Shown here: positions 8,805 through 16,870 of the stretch, in pieces
Layout: every line of letters begins with the position of its first letter
Position numbering within the stretch: position 1 is the first letter of the stretch
Assembly: GCA_937951485.1 (NCBI GenBank)
Contig: CALEDJ010000048.1
Location: 1-29,704 of the forward strand
Origin: an uncultured bacterium
GTDB lineage: Bacteria > Hydrogenedentota > Hydrogenedentia > Hydrogenedentales > CAILVY01
DNA: 29,704 bases
Direction: 5' to 3'
Notes under the pieces: model-generated
Seen by the model: only the letters and a program-made list of their open reading frames with translations
Told to the model about the DNA's origin: nothing
The model's database searches: none
Position numbers and translations under genes: made by a program

Positions 8805-9428
8805 TCATTCCATCGTCTGCAGTTCGTCCAGGGCGGGCAGTTCCTTCAGGCTTTTCAGACCGAACAGGACCAGGAATTCATCGGTGGTGCGGTAGAGTTT
8901 CGGCCGGCCCGGCAGATCAGATACGCCCGCCACCTTGATCAATCGCCGCTCCTGCAGTTGCTCAAAGGCGTGCGAGACGCTTACCCCTCGGATGGATTCC
9001 ACTTCCGGGCGGGTCACTGGCTGCTTGTAGGCGATGATGGCCAATGTTTCGAGGAGCGACTTGGAGAGCCGGGCGCTCTTCTTGATTTGAAAGAGCCGCC
9101 GGATATACGGGGCGAATTGCGCTTTGCTCAGCAGTTGATAGCCGCCGGCGACCTCACGCAGAAAAAACGGCAGGGCGCTGTCCGCGTTGATTTCCTCGCG
9201 CAATTCTTCCAGAAGGTTCAGCACGATGTCCGGGTCCATGTCGCCCAGCGCCTGGGCCAGGCGCTTGGCGCTTAGGGGACGGTCGGCGACGAAGAGCAGC
9301 GCATACAACGCCTGCCGCGATTCCTCGCGACCCGGCATTTCCACCGGTTCCAGCGCCTCGCTGTCCTGCTTTTCGGGTTCCTCCGCGAAACGGTCTTCGG
9401 GCATCTCGTCCAATGGCTCTTCGGTCAT
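8805..9428 (-). CDS. scpB: Segregation and condensation protein B
   Basis: ScpB is the winged-helix (kite) subunit that works with ScpA and SMC in chromosome condensation and segregation. The protein has 207 residues. An acidic, probably disordered N-terminal stretch (about 1-35) precedes the conserved core REESRQALYALLFVADRPLS, and the second winged helix contains LSKSLLETLAIIAYKQPVTR and the RPKLYRTTDEFL segment typical of ScpB. The chosen ATG has AGGA about 9 bases upstream; an open frame nine codons longer lacks a binding site. It is probably co-transcribed with rluB. scpA and smc are not in the window. Confidence 0.92.
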   Translation of the reverse strand: MTEEPLDEMPEDRFAEEPEKQDSEALEPVEMPGREESRQALYALLFVADRPLSAKRLAQALGDMDPDIVLNLLEELREEINADSALPFFLREVAGGYQLLSKAQFAPYIRRLFQIKKSARLSKSLLETLAIIAYKQPVTRPEVESIRGVSVSHAFEQLQERRLIKVAGVSDLPGRPKLYRTTDEFLVLFGLKSLKELPALDELQTME

Positions 9429-9771
9429 CGTATTTGGTCCTGAGCAAAAAACCATAATATCCTACTGGGAAAACAAACAGACGTGGCGATGACGGGGTAT
9501 TCCACATCCCCCAACCGGCGTTCGCCGGCCTCCCCCTTCAAAGGGGGACTTTTTCCGGCGCTGTGGAACACACTTTCCGCGTATGCGCAAGCAGATCGCT
9601 CCGCGCCGTATTCCATTACGGCGAATCGCCGCGAATGAATCCGCCTTTGAAGGGGGTGGCGCGAAGCGCCGGGGGATGTCAAAAAAGAACACCGGCTTGA
9701 ATACCTTTCCGACACGCAACCACCGCTGAGATCAGGTTACTGTTCTCATCACCGATTTCTCAACAAATCAC
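9429..9771. other. Intergenic region scpB/aroF
   Basis: This 343-bp gap contains the 176-bp inverted-repeat element listed separately. Outside it, 9680-9771 shows neither a gene nor a clear terminator for aroF. The short open frames across the element reflect its GC-rich palindromes and have no recognisable product. Confidence 0.5.
9504..9679. repeat. 176-bp intergenic inverted-repeat element
   Basis: The left end (9504-9550) begins ACATCCCCC, then has an internal CCGGCG/CGCCGG hairpin and CCCCCTTCAAAGGGGGA. The right end (about 9637-9679) read on the minus strand gives ACATCCCCC, a GGCGC/GCGCC hairpin and CCCCCTTCAAAGG. The termini are thus imperfect inverted copies. A third copy of the same end motif appears at 29630 to the window end. 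No transposase is present, so this looks like a non-autonomous or REP-like palindromic element. Confidence 0.7.
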
Positions 9772-10785
9772 TCACATTTCCTTATGCATAACCTGCAATA
9801 ACGGCTTGACTTCGTCCATCATCGCCTTGAATTTCTCCGGTTTCAGCGCCTGCGGTCCGTCGGAGAGCGCTTCTTCGGGGCGGGGATGCACTTCCACCAT
9901 GATGCCGTCGGCGCCTGCGGCGATGGCGGCGCGCGCCATGGGGGCGACCAGTTCCCAGTGCCCGGAGGCGTGGCTCGGGTCCACCACCACCGGCAAATGG
10001 CTGTACTTGTGAAGCACGGGCACCGCCTGGATATCCAGCGTGTTGCGCGTCTCCGTTTCAAACGTGCGGATGCCCCGTTCGCACATCACCACGTTGGGAT
10101 TGCCCTCCGACAGAATGTACTCGGCGGACATGAGAAACTCGTTGATGGTGGACATCATGCCGCGCTTGAGAAAGACCGGCTTGCGGGTCTTGCCCACCGC
10201 CTTCAGCAGGCCGTAGTTCTGCATGTTGCGCGCGCCGATCTGGAGCATGTCGGCGTATTCCGCCACCACGGACACCTTGTCCACCGTCATGACTTCCGTC
10301 ACCACCGCCAGACCGTAGGCGTCGCCCGCCTCGCGCAGGAGTTTCAACCCTTCTTCTTCCAGCCCCTGGAAACTGTAGGGCGATGTGCGCGGCTTGAACG
10401 CGCCGCCGCGCAGCATCTTGGCGCCGCCTTCCTTCACAAACGCCGCGATCTCCATGATCTGCTCGCGGGACTCCACCGCGCATGGGCCGGCCATCACGCA
10501 AAAATACTTGCCGCCAATGCGCGCCGGGCCGCATTCCACCACCGTCGGCTCCGATTTAACCTCGCGCCCAGCCAGTTTGAACGGCTTCAGAATCGGCACC
10601 ACCTGTTCCACGTGCGGCAGCGCCTCGAGCGCGCTCAGGCGGTGCTTGCCTCGCTCATCGCCCACCGCCGCCACCACCGTGCGTTCCACCCCCCAGATTA
10701 CATGGGCCTTGTAGCCCAGTTCTTCAACTTTGGAGACGACATGCTCCACATCTTCCTTTTTTCTGGAAGCCATCACGATAATCAT
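9772..10785 (-). CDS. aroF: 3-deoxy-7-phosphoheptulonate (DAHP) synthase, class I-beta
   Basis: The enzyme condenses phosphoenolpyruvate and erythrose-4-phosphate in the first step of the shikimate pathway. The 337-residue protein begins with a ferredoxin-like regulatory domain (about 1-75, starting [17 protein letters not shown]), known in this class to mediate feedback inhibition by aromatic amino acids. The catalytic barrel contains [47 protein letters not shown] and [12 protein letters not shown], all conserved metal or substrate-binding motifs. The open frame extends 39 codons upstream, but the MIIVM start matches Thermotoga-type enzymes and falls just after a plausible promoter. The ribosome binding site is weak. 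No other aro genes are adjacent. Confidence 0.93.
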   Translation of the reverse strand: MIIVMASRKKEDVEHVVSKVEELGYKAHVIWGVERTVVAAVGDERGKHRLSALEALPHVEQVVPILKPFKLAGREVKSEPTVVECGPARIGGKYFCVMAGPCAVESREQIMEIAAFVKEGGAKMLRGGAFKPRTSPYSFQGLEEEGLKLLREAGDAYGLAVVTEVMTVDKVSVVAEYADMLQIGARNMQNYGLLKAVGKTRKPVFLKRGMMSTINEFLMSAEYILSEGNPNVVMCERGIRTFETETRNTLDIQAVPVLHKYSHLPVVVDPSHASGHWELVAPMARAAIAAGADGIMVEVHPRPEEALSDGPQALKPEKFKAMMDEVKPLLQVMHKEM

Positions 10786-10838
10786 ACAATTCGCATCCCA
10801 TTGCGCGAGAATATCTTGAAACCTTGAAGGGGAATGGC

Positions 10839-10868
10839 AGTATATCGCGCCAACGTGGAGAAAAGCAA
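10839..10868 (-). promoter_or_regulatory. Candidate aroF promoter
   Basis: On the minus strand TTGCTT (10868-10863) and TATACT (10844-10839) are separated by 18 bases. The predicted leader to the aroF ATG is about 50 bases long. This also argues against the upstream-extended start, which would begin inside or before the promoter. Confidence 0.45.
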
Positions 10869-10971
10869 AGCATGTTGTTGGGAAATGCAACGCACGCGGC
10901 ATTGCGTGGCAACGAATTTGAGGTTTGCGCCCCTTCTTGTCGCATCGGCGTCAACTGGGGGCCTTTGACAG

Positions 10972-11859
10972 TCAGGCTGATGGAGCCGTCGCTCCAACCG
11001 TCCCAATGCGCCGGATGGCGTCGTCTATTTCCTCCGGGGTGAGGAATCCGATGGTGATGGCGTGGATGCAGTCGAGGCCAAGCACGAAACGCAGGGATTC
11101 GTCGGCGCGGTCGGCAGTCTCGCCCTCGCCGAAAATTTTCATGCCGAGCATGCCTTTGCCGTTTTCGCAGGCCTTGCGCAGCACCGGCAATACCTCATCC
11201 GTTGCGGCATCCATTTTTACGCCGAAGGGATTGATGCGCGAGAGCATCACCTCCACCCAGGGGGATTCCGCCGCCGCCTTCAGCGCGTCGAGCGTGTGGC
11301 AGGAAACGCCGTGCGCCCGGATCACCCCGCGCGCCTTCGCTTCCGACAGCGCATCCATGCACGGTTTCATCTTTTCCGTCCAGTTGGCGTCGGTCATGCA
11401 ATGCAGCAACACGATGTCGAGATAATCCGTGTCAATTTCCATCCGGAAACGGTCGAGGTCCCTGGTGATGGCATCGGCTTTTCGGGCATTGGTCTTGGTG
11501 AGCAGCATCAGTTCCTGCCGGGGCATGCCCGCTTCTCGCATGGCATCCTTGAGATAGTCGTGGGCGCCATACTGGTCCGCGAGGTCATAGTAGCGCAGGC
11601 CGCGCTCGTAAGCATGGGTCAACGCGCGCACAAACGCCTCGCGTCCCTGTCGGTTCTGCGCGGAGGATTTGTTCCACGCCTTGGTGCCGGTGCCCATCCC
11701 CAGCAGCGTGGTCTGGATGCCCGTCTTGCCCAGGGTGCGCTTAGATGTGGCGGCGACCGCCGATACCTCCTCCGGCTGCGCAACGCCGCGCAACGACCAC
11801 GCCGCAGCCGTCGCCGCTGCGGAATACCGCATGAAATCACGCCGATTCAGATTTCTCAT
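10972..11859 (-). CDS. Tat-exported aldo-keto reductase
   Basis: This NADPH-dependent oxidoreductase of the AKR superfamily has 295 residues. A twin-arginine signal is present at the N-terminus (NRRDFMRYSAAATAAAW, residues 5-21), as in many exported AKRs of Planctomycetes-type bacteria. The catalytic tetrad is visible: Asp92 and Tyr97 in YYDLADQYG, Lys122 in LTKTN and His143 in LLHC. The C-terminal part contains the barrel's EVMLSRINPF and LGMKIFGEGE strands, the latter near the usual phosphate-binding loop. The ATG has AAAGGAGG at about 8 bases; a longer open frame lacks this. The physiological substrate is unknown. It is a single gene, divergent from cysS. Confidence 0.87.
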   Translation of the reverse strand: MRNLNRRDFMRYSAAATAAAWSLRGVAQPEEVSAVAATSKRTLGKTGIQTTLLGMGTGTKAWNKSSAQNRQGREAFVRALTHAYERGLRYYDLADQYGAHDYLKDAMREAGMPRQELMLLTKTNARKADAITRDLDRFRMEIDTDYLDIVLLHCMTDANWTEKMKPCMDALSEAKARGVIRAHGVSCHTLDALKAAAESPWVEVMLSRINPFGVKMDAATDEVLPVLRKACENGKGMLGMKIFGEGETADRADESLRFVLGLDCIHAITIGFLTPEEIDDAIRRIGTVGATAPSA

Positions 11860-11909
11860 CACACCAGCCTCCTTTGTCGTCTCACCGGAACAGGTCATTT
11901 GCAGGCTCC

Positions 11910-11915
11910 ATTATA
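11910..11915 (-). promoter_or_regulatory. Candidate -10 box for the aldo-keto reductase gene
   Basis: On the minus strand a perfect TATAAT (11915-11910) lies about 50 bases upstream of the AKR start codon. The matching -35 region at 17 bases is poor, so this is suggestive only. Confidence 0.35.
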
Positions 11916-12083
11916 GCGAAACAATCAAAGCGCTGTTTTCCTTTCCCGAATGGCCAAACGCCCGGGACAGCGGTGAGCCGGAATGTATCCCTTCCCGTCA
12001 ACAGTTGCGGTTCTCGGCGATTTCCTTGTCAACGATTGCGGACTTCCCGGCAATGGAAAACGCCCATTGGCGTTACGTCCGTT

Positions 12084-12112
12084 TTGATTCAATCGGACTG
12101 AAACGATACAAT
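12084..12112 (+). promoter_or_regulatory. cysS promoter
   Basis: TTGATT (12084-12089) and TACAAT (12107-12112) are 17 bases apart, giving a predicted transcript start near 12119 and a leader of about 43 bases before cysS. The leader seems too short for a T-box, and no T-box motif is visible. Confidence 0.65.
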
Positions 12113-12161
12113 GCCGCCCCATACGAGTCGGTCTTGTTGATTCAGGAAAGGAAGAAAGGGG

Positions 12162-13562
12162 ATGGGGCTGCGTTTTTTCAATACGCTGCATCGCGCCAAG
12201 GAACCGTTCGAGCCGTTGGAGCCGGGCAGGGTGCGGATGTACACCTGCGGGCCGACCGTTTACAACTTTGCCCATATCGGCAATTTCCGCGCCTATATCT
12301 TTGAAGACCTGTTGCGACGCTATCTGAAATTCAGGGGCTATGACGTTTTTCACATCATGAACCTGACCGATGTGGAGGACAAACTGATCCGGGCGCACCG
12401 GGAAACCGGTGAACCGTTGAAAAGCATCGCTGCGCGGTATATCAAGGCGTTTTTTGAGGACATTGACACCCTTGGACTTGAGCGCGCGGAAGCCTATCCG
12501 GCGGCTACCGACCACATCCCCGAAATGGTAGCCATGATAAAGACCCTTCGGGACAAGGGGCATACTTACGAGGACAGCGACGGCAGCATTTATTTCCGCC
12601 TGAGCAGTTTTCCCGGGTACGGCCGTCTGAGTCAGATGGATTTAAGCCGATTGCAGCATGGAGCAAGCGGTCGTGTGAAAACCGACGAGTACGATCTGGA
12701 AGACGCGCGCGATTTTGCCCTCTGGAAAGCCTGGGACGAAACCGACGGCGAGGTGTTCTGGGAGACGGAACTGGGCAAGGGCCGCCCTGGATGGCACATC
12801 GAATGCTCCGCCATGAGCATGAAATATCTCGGCGAGCGTTTCGACATCCATTGCGGCGGCGTGGACAACATCTTTCCGCACCACGAGAATGAGATTGCCC
12901 AATCCGAATGCGCCACCGGCAAGCCCTTCGTCAAGTATTGGCTGCATTGCGCGCACCTGGTGGTGGAAGGCCGGAAAATGTCCAAATCGCTCGGCAATTT
13001 CTTCACGCTGCGCGATCTCCTGGAAAAAGGCCTGAACCCGCTCGCCATCCGCTGGACGCTGATCGCCACGCATTACCGGCAGCAGAGCAATTTTTCCTTC
13101 GAAGCGGTGGATGCGGCGGAACAGGCCCTGCGGCGCGTGGGCGATTTCCGCATCCGCCTCGGCGAAGTCAACGGCCCCGGCGCCGACCTTGCCGACCGCT
13201 GCGCCGCCTGTGAGCAGGCATTCGCCGAGGCGCTCGATGACGATCTCAACATCTCCGGGGGCCTCGGCGCGGTCTTCGATTTCATCCGTGACGTGAACAA
13301 AATGATTGACGCGGGCGAAGTCGGCGAAGACGGCGCACGCAATGCGCTCGCCCTGCTGGACCGCCTGAACGCCGTCACCGGCGTGTTTGCGCCGCCCACT
13401 GAAGACGCCGTGCCAAAGCACGTGATGGACCGCGTCCTGGCGCGGCAACAGGCCCGCCGCAACAGAGACTTCGCGCAGGCGGATGCGCTGCGCGACGCAC
13501 TGCTCGCCGAGGGATGGGTGATCGAAGACACTCCGGACGGTCCCCGCGTGAAACGCGCCTGA
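12162..13562 (+). CDS. cysS: Cysteinyl-tRNA synthetase
   Basis: This class I aminoacyl-tRNA synthetase charges tRNA-Cys in the cytoplasm. At 466 residues it has the normal length. The substrate and zinc-binding segment YTCGPTVYN contains Cys29, followed by the HIGH-type motif HIGN at 38-41. The other zinc ligands lie in the GWHIECSAM and FPHHENEIAQSE segments, and the KMSKS loop is exact at 272-276. The C-terminal helical domain (about 320-466) contacts the tRNA. A purine-rich stretch ending AAAGGGG directly precedes the ATG. It has its own promoter and overlaps the next open frame, suggesting co-transcription with the downstream membrane protein. Confidence 0.96.
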   Translation: MGLRFFNTLHRAKEPFEPLEPGRVRMYTCGPTVYNFAHIGNFRAYIFEDLLRRYLKFRGYDVFHIMNLTDVEDKLIRAHRETGEPLKSIAARYIKAFFEDIDTLGLERAEAYPAATDHIPEMVAMIKTLRDKGHTYEDSDGSIYFRLSSFPGYGRLSQMDLSRLQHGASGRVKTDEYDLEDARDFALWKAWDETDGEVFWETELGKGRPGWHIECSAMSMKYLGERFDIHCGGVDNIFPHHENEIAQSECATGKPFVKYWLHCAHLVVEGRKMSKSLGNFFTLRDLLEKGLNPLAIRWTLIATHYRQQSNFSFEAVDAAEQALRRVGDFRIRLGEVNGPGADLADRCAACEQAFAEALDDDLNISGGLGAVFDFIRDVNKMIDAGEVGEDGARNALALLDRLNAVTGVFAPPTEDAVPKHVMDRVLARQQARRNRDFAQADALRDALLAEGWVIEDTPDGPRVKRA

Positions 13563-14572
13563 CGACACCGGTATGGAACAGCGAGATTGACACCATTTTG
13601 AAATCCGCCGCGGAATCAAATCGCATCGCAGCCATTGACCAATTGCGGGGCTATGCCATCTTCGGCATGATCCTGGTCAATTTCCTCGGCCATTTTGATG
13701 CCATGCCCTGGACGCTCAAGCACCACCACTACGGCTTCTCCTACGCGGACAGCATTGCCCCGCTTTTCATCTTCATCGTGGGGCTTGGTTTTCGGATGTC
13801 CTTCCAGCGGCGCGCGGCGGCGCTCGGGACAAGCGCGGCGCGGCGCGCCGCCGTGCGACGCTATGCCATCCTCATCGGCCTGGGACTGATCTACGGCGGC
13901 TTTGACCTGCGGGCGGGGGTGTGGGACGCGCTGATGGACATCGGCTGTGCGGGCATGCTGACGCTGCTGATCATTGATCGGGCCGCGTGGGTGCGCATCG
14001 CGGCGGCGACGCTCTTTCTCAGCGGCTATCAGGCCATCTTCACCCTGACCGCTTATGGGCAGTGGGTGGTTCCCAACAGCATCGACGGCGGACCGCTCGG
14101 GCCGCTGAGTTGGGTGTTCATTTTTCTGATGGGCACATTGGCGCACGACCTGATGGCGTCCAGAACTTCCCGGCGTTTTGTCATGTGGTGCTGCATTCTC
14201 GCGGTATTGCTGGGGATTCCCGGCTGGCTGCTGCGGCTGGAGTGGCCGGGCATCAAGGCGGAATGGCCGTTTACCCAATACGGGATGAGCGCCCCCTATC
14301 CCATCGCCGCCTCGGGACTCTGTTTTCTGACGTTGGCGGGCTTCTACGCTCTGTGCGATATGGCTGGGATTCAGTTACCGCATTTGACGGTGCTGGGCAG
14401 AAATCCGCTGGTGCTGTACCTGGTGCAGGCAGTGATTACGGGAATCGGCAAGGTGACGCTGCCGGCCACCCTGCCCGCATCCTATGCCCTGTGCGGATTC
14501 GCCGCCGCATACGCCCTCTGCTATGGCGTTGCCCGGACCCTGCACCGCAAAGGGATAATCGTCAAAATCTGA
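13514..14572 (+). CDS. HGSNAT-like multi-pass membrane protein (acyltransferase-like)
   Basis: This integral membrane protein has about ten hydrophobic helices and resembles the heparan-alpha-glucosaminide N-acetyltransferase / DUF1624-DUF5009 group. The first conserved block, AIDQLRGYAIFGMILVNFLG (residues 39-58), is followed by a loop with several histidines (KHHHYGFSYAD) and the second helix APLFIFIVGLGF. The only upstream ATG lies 49 bases inside cysS and has no spaced ribosome binding site. A TTG at 13598 would give a 324-residue protein starting 11 residues before the conserved block and may be the true start. Family members transfer acetyl groups to amino sugars across membranes, but the histidine-dependent activity cannot be assigned here. 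It ends 8 bases before the convergent ftsY. Confidence 0.75.
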   Translation: MGDRRHSGRSPRETRLTTPVWNSEIDTILKSAAESNRIAAIDQLRGYAIFGMILVNFLGHFDAMPWTLKHHHYGFSYADSIAPLFIFIVGLGFRMSFQRRAAALGTSAARRAAVRRYAILIGLGLIYGGFDLRAGVWDALMDIGCAGMLTLLIIDRAAWVRIAAATLFLSGYQAIFTLTAYGQWVVPNSIDGGPLGPLSWVFIFLMGTLAHDLMASRTSRRFVMWCCILAVLLGIPGWLLRLEWPGIKAEWPFTQYGMSAPYPIAASGLCFLTLAGFYALCDMAGIQLPHLTVLGRNPLVLYLVQAVITGIGKVTLPATLPASYALCGFAAAYALCYGVARTLHRKGIIVKI

Positions 14573-14580
14573 GGCGGCGA

Positions 14581-15504
14581 TCATTCAAAAATGGCGTCAA
14601 CAAACTGCCGCGCATCAAAAGGCTGCAAATCTTCCACGCCCTCTCCCACGCCGACCAATTTGATGGGAATGCCCAATTCCTTCTGAATGGCCATCGCCAT
14701 GCCCCCTTTGGCGGTGCCGTCGAGTTTGGTAAGGACAATGCCCGTCACCGTCAACGCGTCGGTGAAAATGCGCGCCTGCTGCAGCCCATTCTGGCCGGTG
14801 GTGGCGTCCAGGGTGAGCAGCACCTCATGCGGCGCATCGGGCAGGCGCTTCTTGACGACCCGCCGGATTTTCTTCAATTCCTCCATCAGGTTGACCTTGG
14901 TGTGGAGGCGGCCCGCTGTGTCAATGATAAGGTTGTTTACGCCGCGCGCGATGGCGGCGTCGGTCGCATCGAAGGCCACGGATGCCGGGTCGGCGCCTTC
15001 GGCGTGCTTGATAATCCCCGCGCCGCTGCGCTCGCTCCAGATGGTCAACTGCTCGGCGGCAGCCGCACGAAAGGTGTCCGCCGCGCCCAACAGCACCGCC
15101 CGCCCTTCCGCCACCAATTTGGCCGCCAGTTTTCCGGCCGTCGTCGTTTTGCCCGAACCATTCACGCCCGCAATCAGCGTGACATGCGGCGGCGGGTCCG
15201 CATCCCAGTGCAGGGCATGATCGCCCGGCGCAAGCATCCGGACCATTTCCTCCTTCAGCGCCTGGTACAGCGCATCAGAGGTTTCCAGCCGCTGATCGCG
15301 CGCCACGGCGCGCATATGCGCGACCATCTCCATCGTCGCGTCCACGCCGATATCGGCCTCAATCAATATCTCTTCCAGCGATTCAAATACGCTGTCGTCA
15401 ATCCGCGCCCGCCCGCCGAACACCCGGCTCAAACCATCGGCCAGATTGCTGCGCGTCTTGCCCAGTCCTTCGCGCAATCTCCGGAAAAAACCGCCTTCCG
15501 CCAT
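14581..15504 (-). CDS. ftsY: Signal recognition particle receptor FtsY
   Basis: This SRP GTPase receptor docks the Ffh-ribosome complex at the membrane for co-translational insertion. At 307 residues it is a short form without the long acidic A domain of enterobacteria. An N-terminal amphipathic segment (FFRRLREGLGKTRSNLADGL) is the lipid-binding helix. The N domain runs to about 95. The G domain has the P-loop GVNGSGKTT at 113-121, the insertion-box region DTFRAAA at 143-149, DTAGR at 195-199 and TKLDG at 259-263. The ATG has GAGGAG at 9 bases; the open frame extends ten codons further without support. It converges with the upstream membrane protein gene. Confidence 0.95.
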   Translation of the reverse strand: MAEGGFFRRLREGLGKTRSNLADGLSRVFGGRARIDDSVFESLEEILIEADIGVDATMEMVAHMRAVARDQRLETSDALYQALKEEMVRMLAPGDHALHWDADPPPHVTLIAGVNGSGKTTTAGKLAAKLVAEGRAVLLGAADTFRAAAAEQLTIWSERSGAGIIKHAEGADPASVAFDATDAAIARGVNNLIIDTAGRLHTKVNLMEELKKIRRVVKKRLPDAPHEVLLTLDATTGQNGLQQARIFTDALTVTGIVLTKLDGTAKGGMAMAIQKELGIPIKLVGVGEGVEDLQPFDARQFVDAIFE

Positions 15505-15594
15505 TGAATCCGCTCCTCTTTTACCGAAAAACAAAACCGCGAACGGCGGATTCTACGCTGAATGCGTTCCAACCCGCAATCCGCGAGCATGCAA

Positions 15595-15724
15595 AGTACA
15601 ACCGAACACAACGTTACTTATAAGGCGGCATTGGGACACGGCCATCTTGGCCATGATCTTTGCTGCGCACGGACGGGCCCCCTATGCGACGCCATTTATT
15701 GATTCTATTGTGTTCGGTTGTACT
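15595..15724. repeat. 130-bp element with exact 17-bp inverted ends
   Basis: AGTACAACCGAACACAA (15595-15611) is the exact reverse complement of 15708-15724. The 96-bp interior is imperfectly palindromic: an ATAA-GGCG pattern follows each end. It also carries a GGCCA-TCT-TGGCC hairpin near the centre. No target-site duplication is obvious. The structure resembles a miniature inverted-repeat element placed between ftsY and the zinc-ribbon gene, 10 bases from the latter's stop codon. Confidence 0.65.
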
Positions 15725-15734
15725 CAGGCCGCCA

Positions 15735-16499
15735 CTATTGCGGCAGCCGATAGGCGAAAAACTCGTAGCCTTCCTCCGAGACCGCCGACTGGCCAAAGCA
15801 ATCAAACGTGCCGTCCGGACGCCGCAACGCCACCCCCGCCACCGAAAAATAGAGCACACCGTCCAATGCACCCGCGCTTTCCCACCCCGCGCTCAGGGAA
15901 TTGCTTTGGGCCATGGCGCGCCCCCGCACTTCGCCGCGTTCCCCCACCCGCGCCACGAAATAGTACTCGCCATCGAATTGCCTGACCAGGCCAATGCCCA
16001 CCGGACGCGCCCCCATCAGCCCCGAGCCACGGACAATGATGTAAGCCCCTTCAAAACTGTCTGTCAAGACGGGATTCTGCATCGCCGCCTGAATCTCCTC
16101 CGGACTGGGCCGTCGGGATTCCAGTTCGGCCAGCATTTCCGTGAATATGTCGTTGTCCGGACCGGACCAGAAGGCTCGCTGCACATTGAAAGCGGGGCCT
16201 TGTGCCGCGATCAGCCAATTCGTGATCGTGTCCACATTCAGGGTGGTCCACAAAATCAACAGAATGCCCAGCACCGTCAGCGCCCCCAACAGGAACTGCC
16301 GCCGTTCCTCTCGTTCTGCCTGCCCCACCAACTGCTGTTCCGCTGCCAGGCGCAGGGTGCGCTGATCCCGCAGATTGTTGCCGCACGTCTTGCAGATCAA
16401 TGTCCCCTCAGGGTTCACCGTGGAACACTGCGCGCACACCGCATCCGCATAGAGCCGATCACCCACACCCGGAGTTTGAAAATTGTCATCATTCATCAT
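15735..16499 (-). CDS. Zinc-ribbon membrane protein of unknown function
   Basis: The family of this 254-residue protein is not recognised. An N-terminal zinc ribbon has Cys22-X2-Cys25 and Cys36-X2-Cys39, matching the zinc_ribbon or DZR type. A charged, possibly helical linker (about 45-67) leads to a single membrane helix LLGALTVLGILLILW (70-84). The remaining 170 residues would lie outside the cytoplasm and contain aromatic, beta-rich stretches (GAYIIVRGSGL, GEYYFVARVGERG, GYEFFAYRLPQ). This zinc ribbon-helix-exported domain layout occurs in several unrelated bacterial sensors and scaffolds. Two adjacent ATG codons are possible; AGGGG lies just upstream. It appears monocistronic and divergent from ldh. 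Confidence 0.7.
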   Translation of the reverse strand: MMNDDNFQTPGVGDRLYADAVCAQCSTVNPEGTLICKTCGNNLRDQRTLRLAAEQQLVGQAEREERRQFLLGALTVLGILLILWTTLNVDTITNWLIAAQGPAFNVQRAFWSGPDNDIFTEMLAELESRRPSPEEIQAAMQNPVLTDSFEGAYIIVRGSGLMGARPVGIGLVRQFDGEYYFVARVGERGEVRGRAMAQSNSLSAGWESAGALDGVLYFSVAGVALRRPDGTFDCFGQSAVSEEGYEFFAYRLPQ

Positions 16500-16870
16500 C
16501 AGTCCCCTGCCGATGTTTACCGATATGATTTTTGCATATTACAATGCATTTGTCCAGCATATTCTATCGCGGCCCTGCTTCTCCCCGAGGACCCCGGTAT
16601 TGTATCTCTTTTACCGCGTATTGGTTCCGATATGCTTTCCTGCTTCGGGACTTACTGCGCCGCAAGATGGCCTGTTTCAATCAGCGGTGAACACTGATAA
16701 GATGAGGAACTGCACACCAGACACCATAATCAATACCGGCAAAATACTCACCGGAATAATAATCTCCCCGGCGGCCGTTGATGCCCATGACGGCCCAACC
16801 AAGGAAAGGACAGATCATCGTGGGGCTGACACCAAGTCTCTCGGAGTGCGCCATAATGACGGAGAATACA
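16500..16870. other. Divergent intergenic region zinc-ribbon gene/ldh
   Basis: In these 371 bp I see no gene and no promoter with good spacing on either strand. AT-rich stretches near 16520-16560 contain a TGCAT/ATGCA pair that could serve either direction. The open frame on the plus strand reaching into ldh from 16778 starts before the ribosome binding site and is not used. Confidence 0.4.

Larger units (their letters stand above)
11860..12161. other. Divergent intergenic region AKR/cysS
   Basis: This 302-bp region between two divergent genes holds one promoter-like element for each, listed separately. A small GCCCATTGGC near-palindrome lies around 12062-12071. No gene is evident. Confidence 0.5.
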
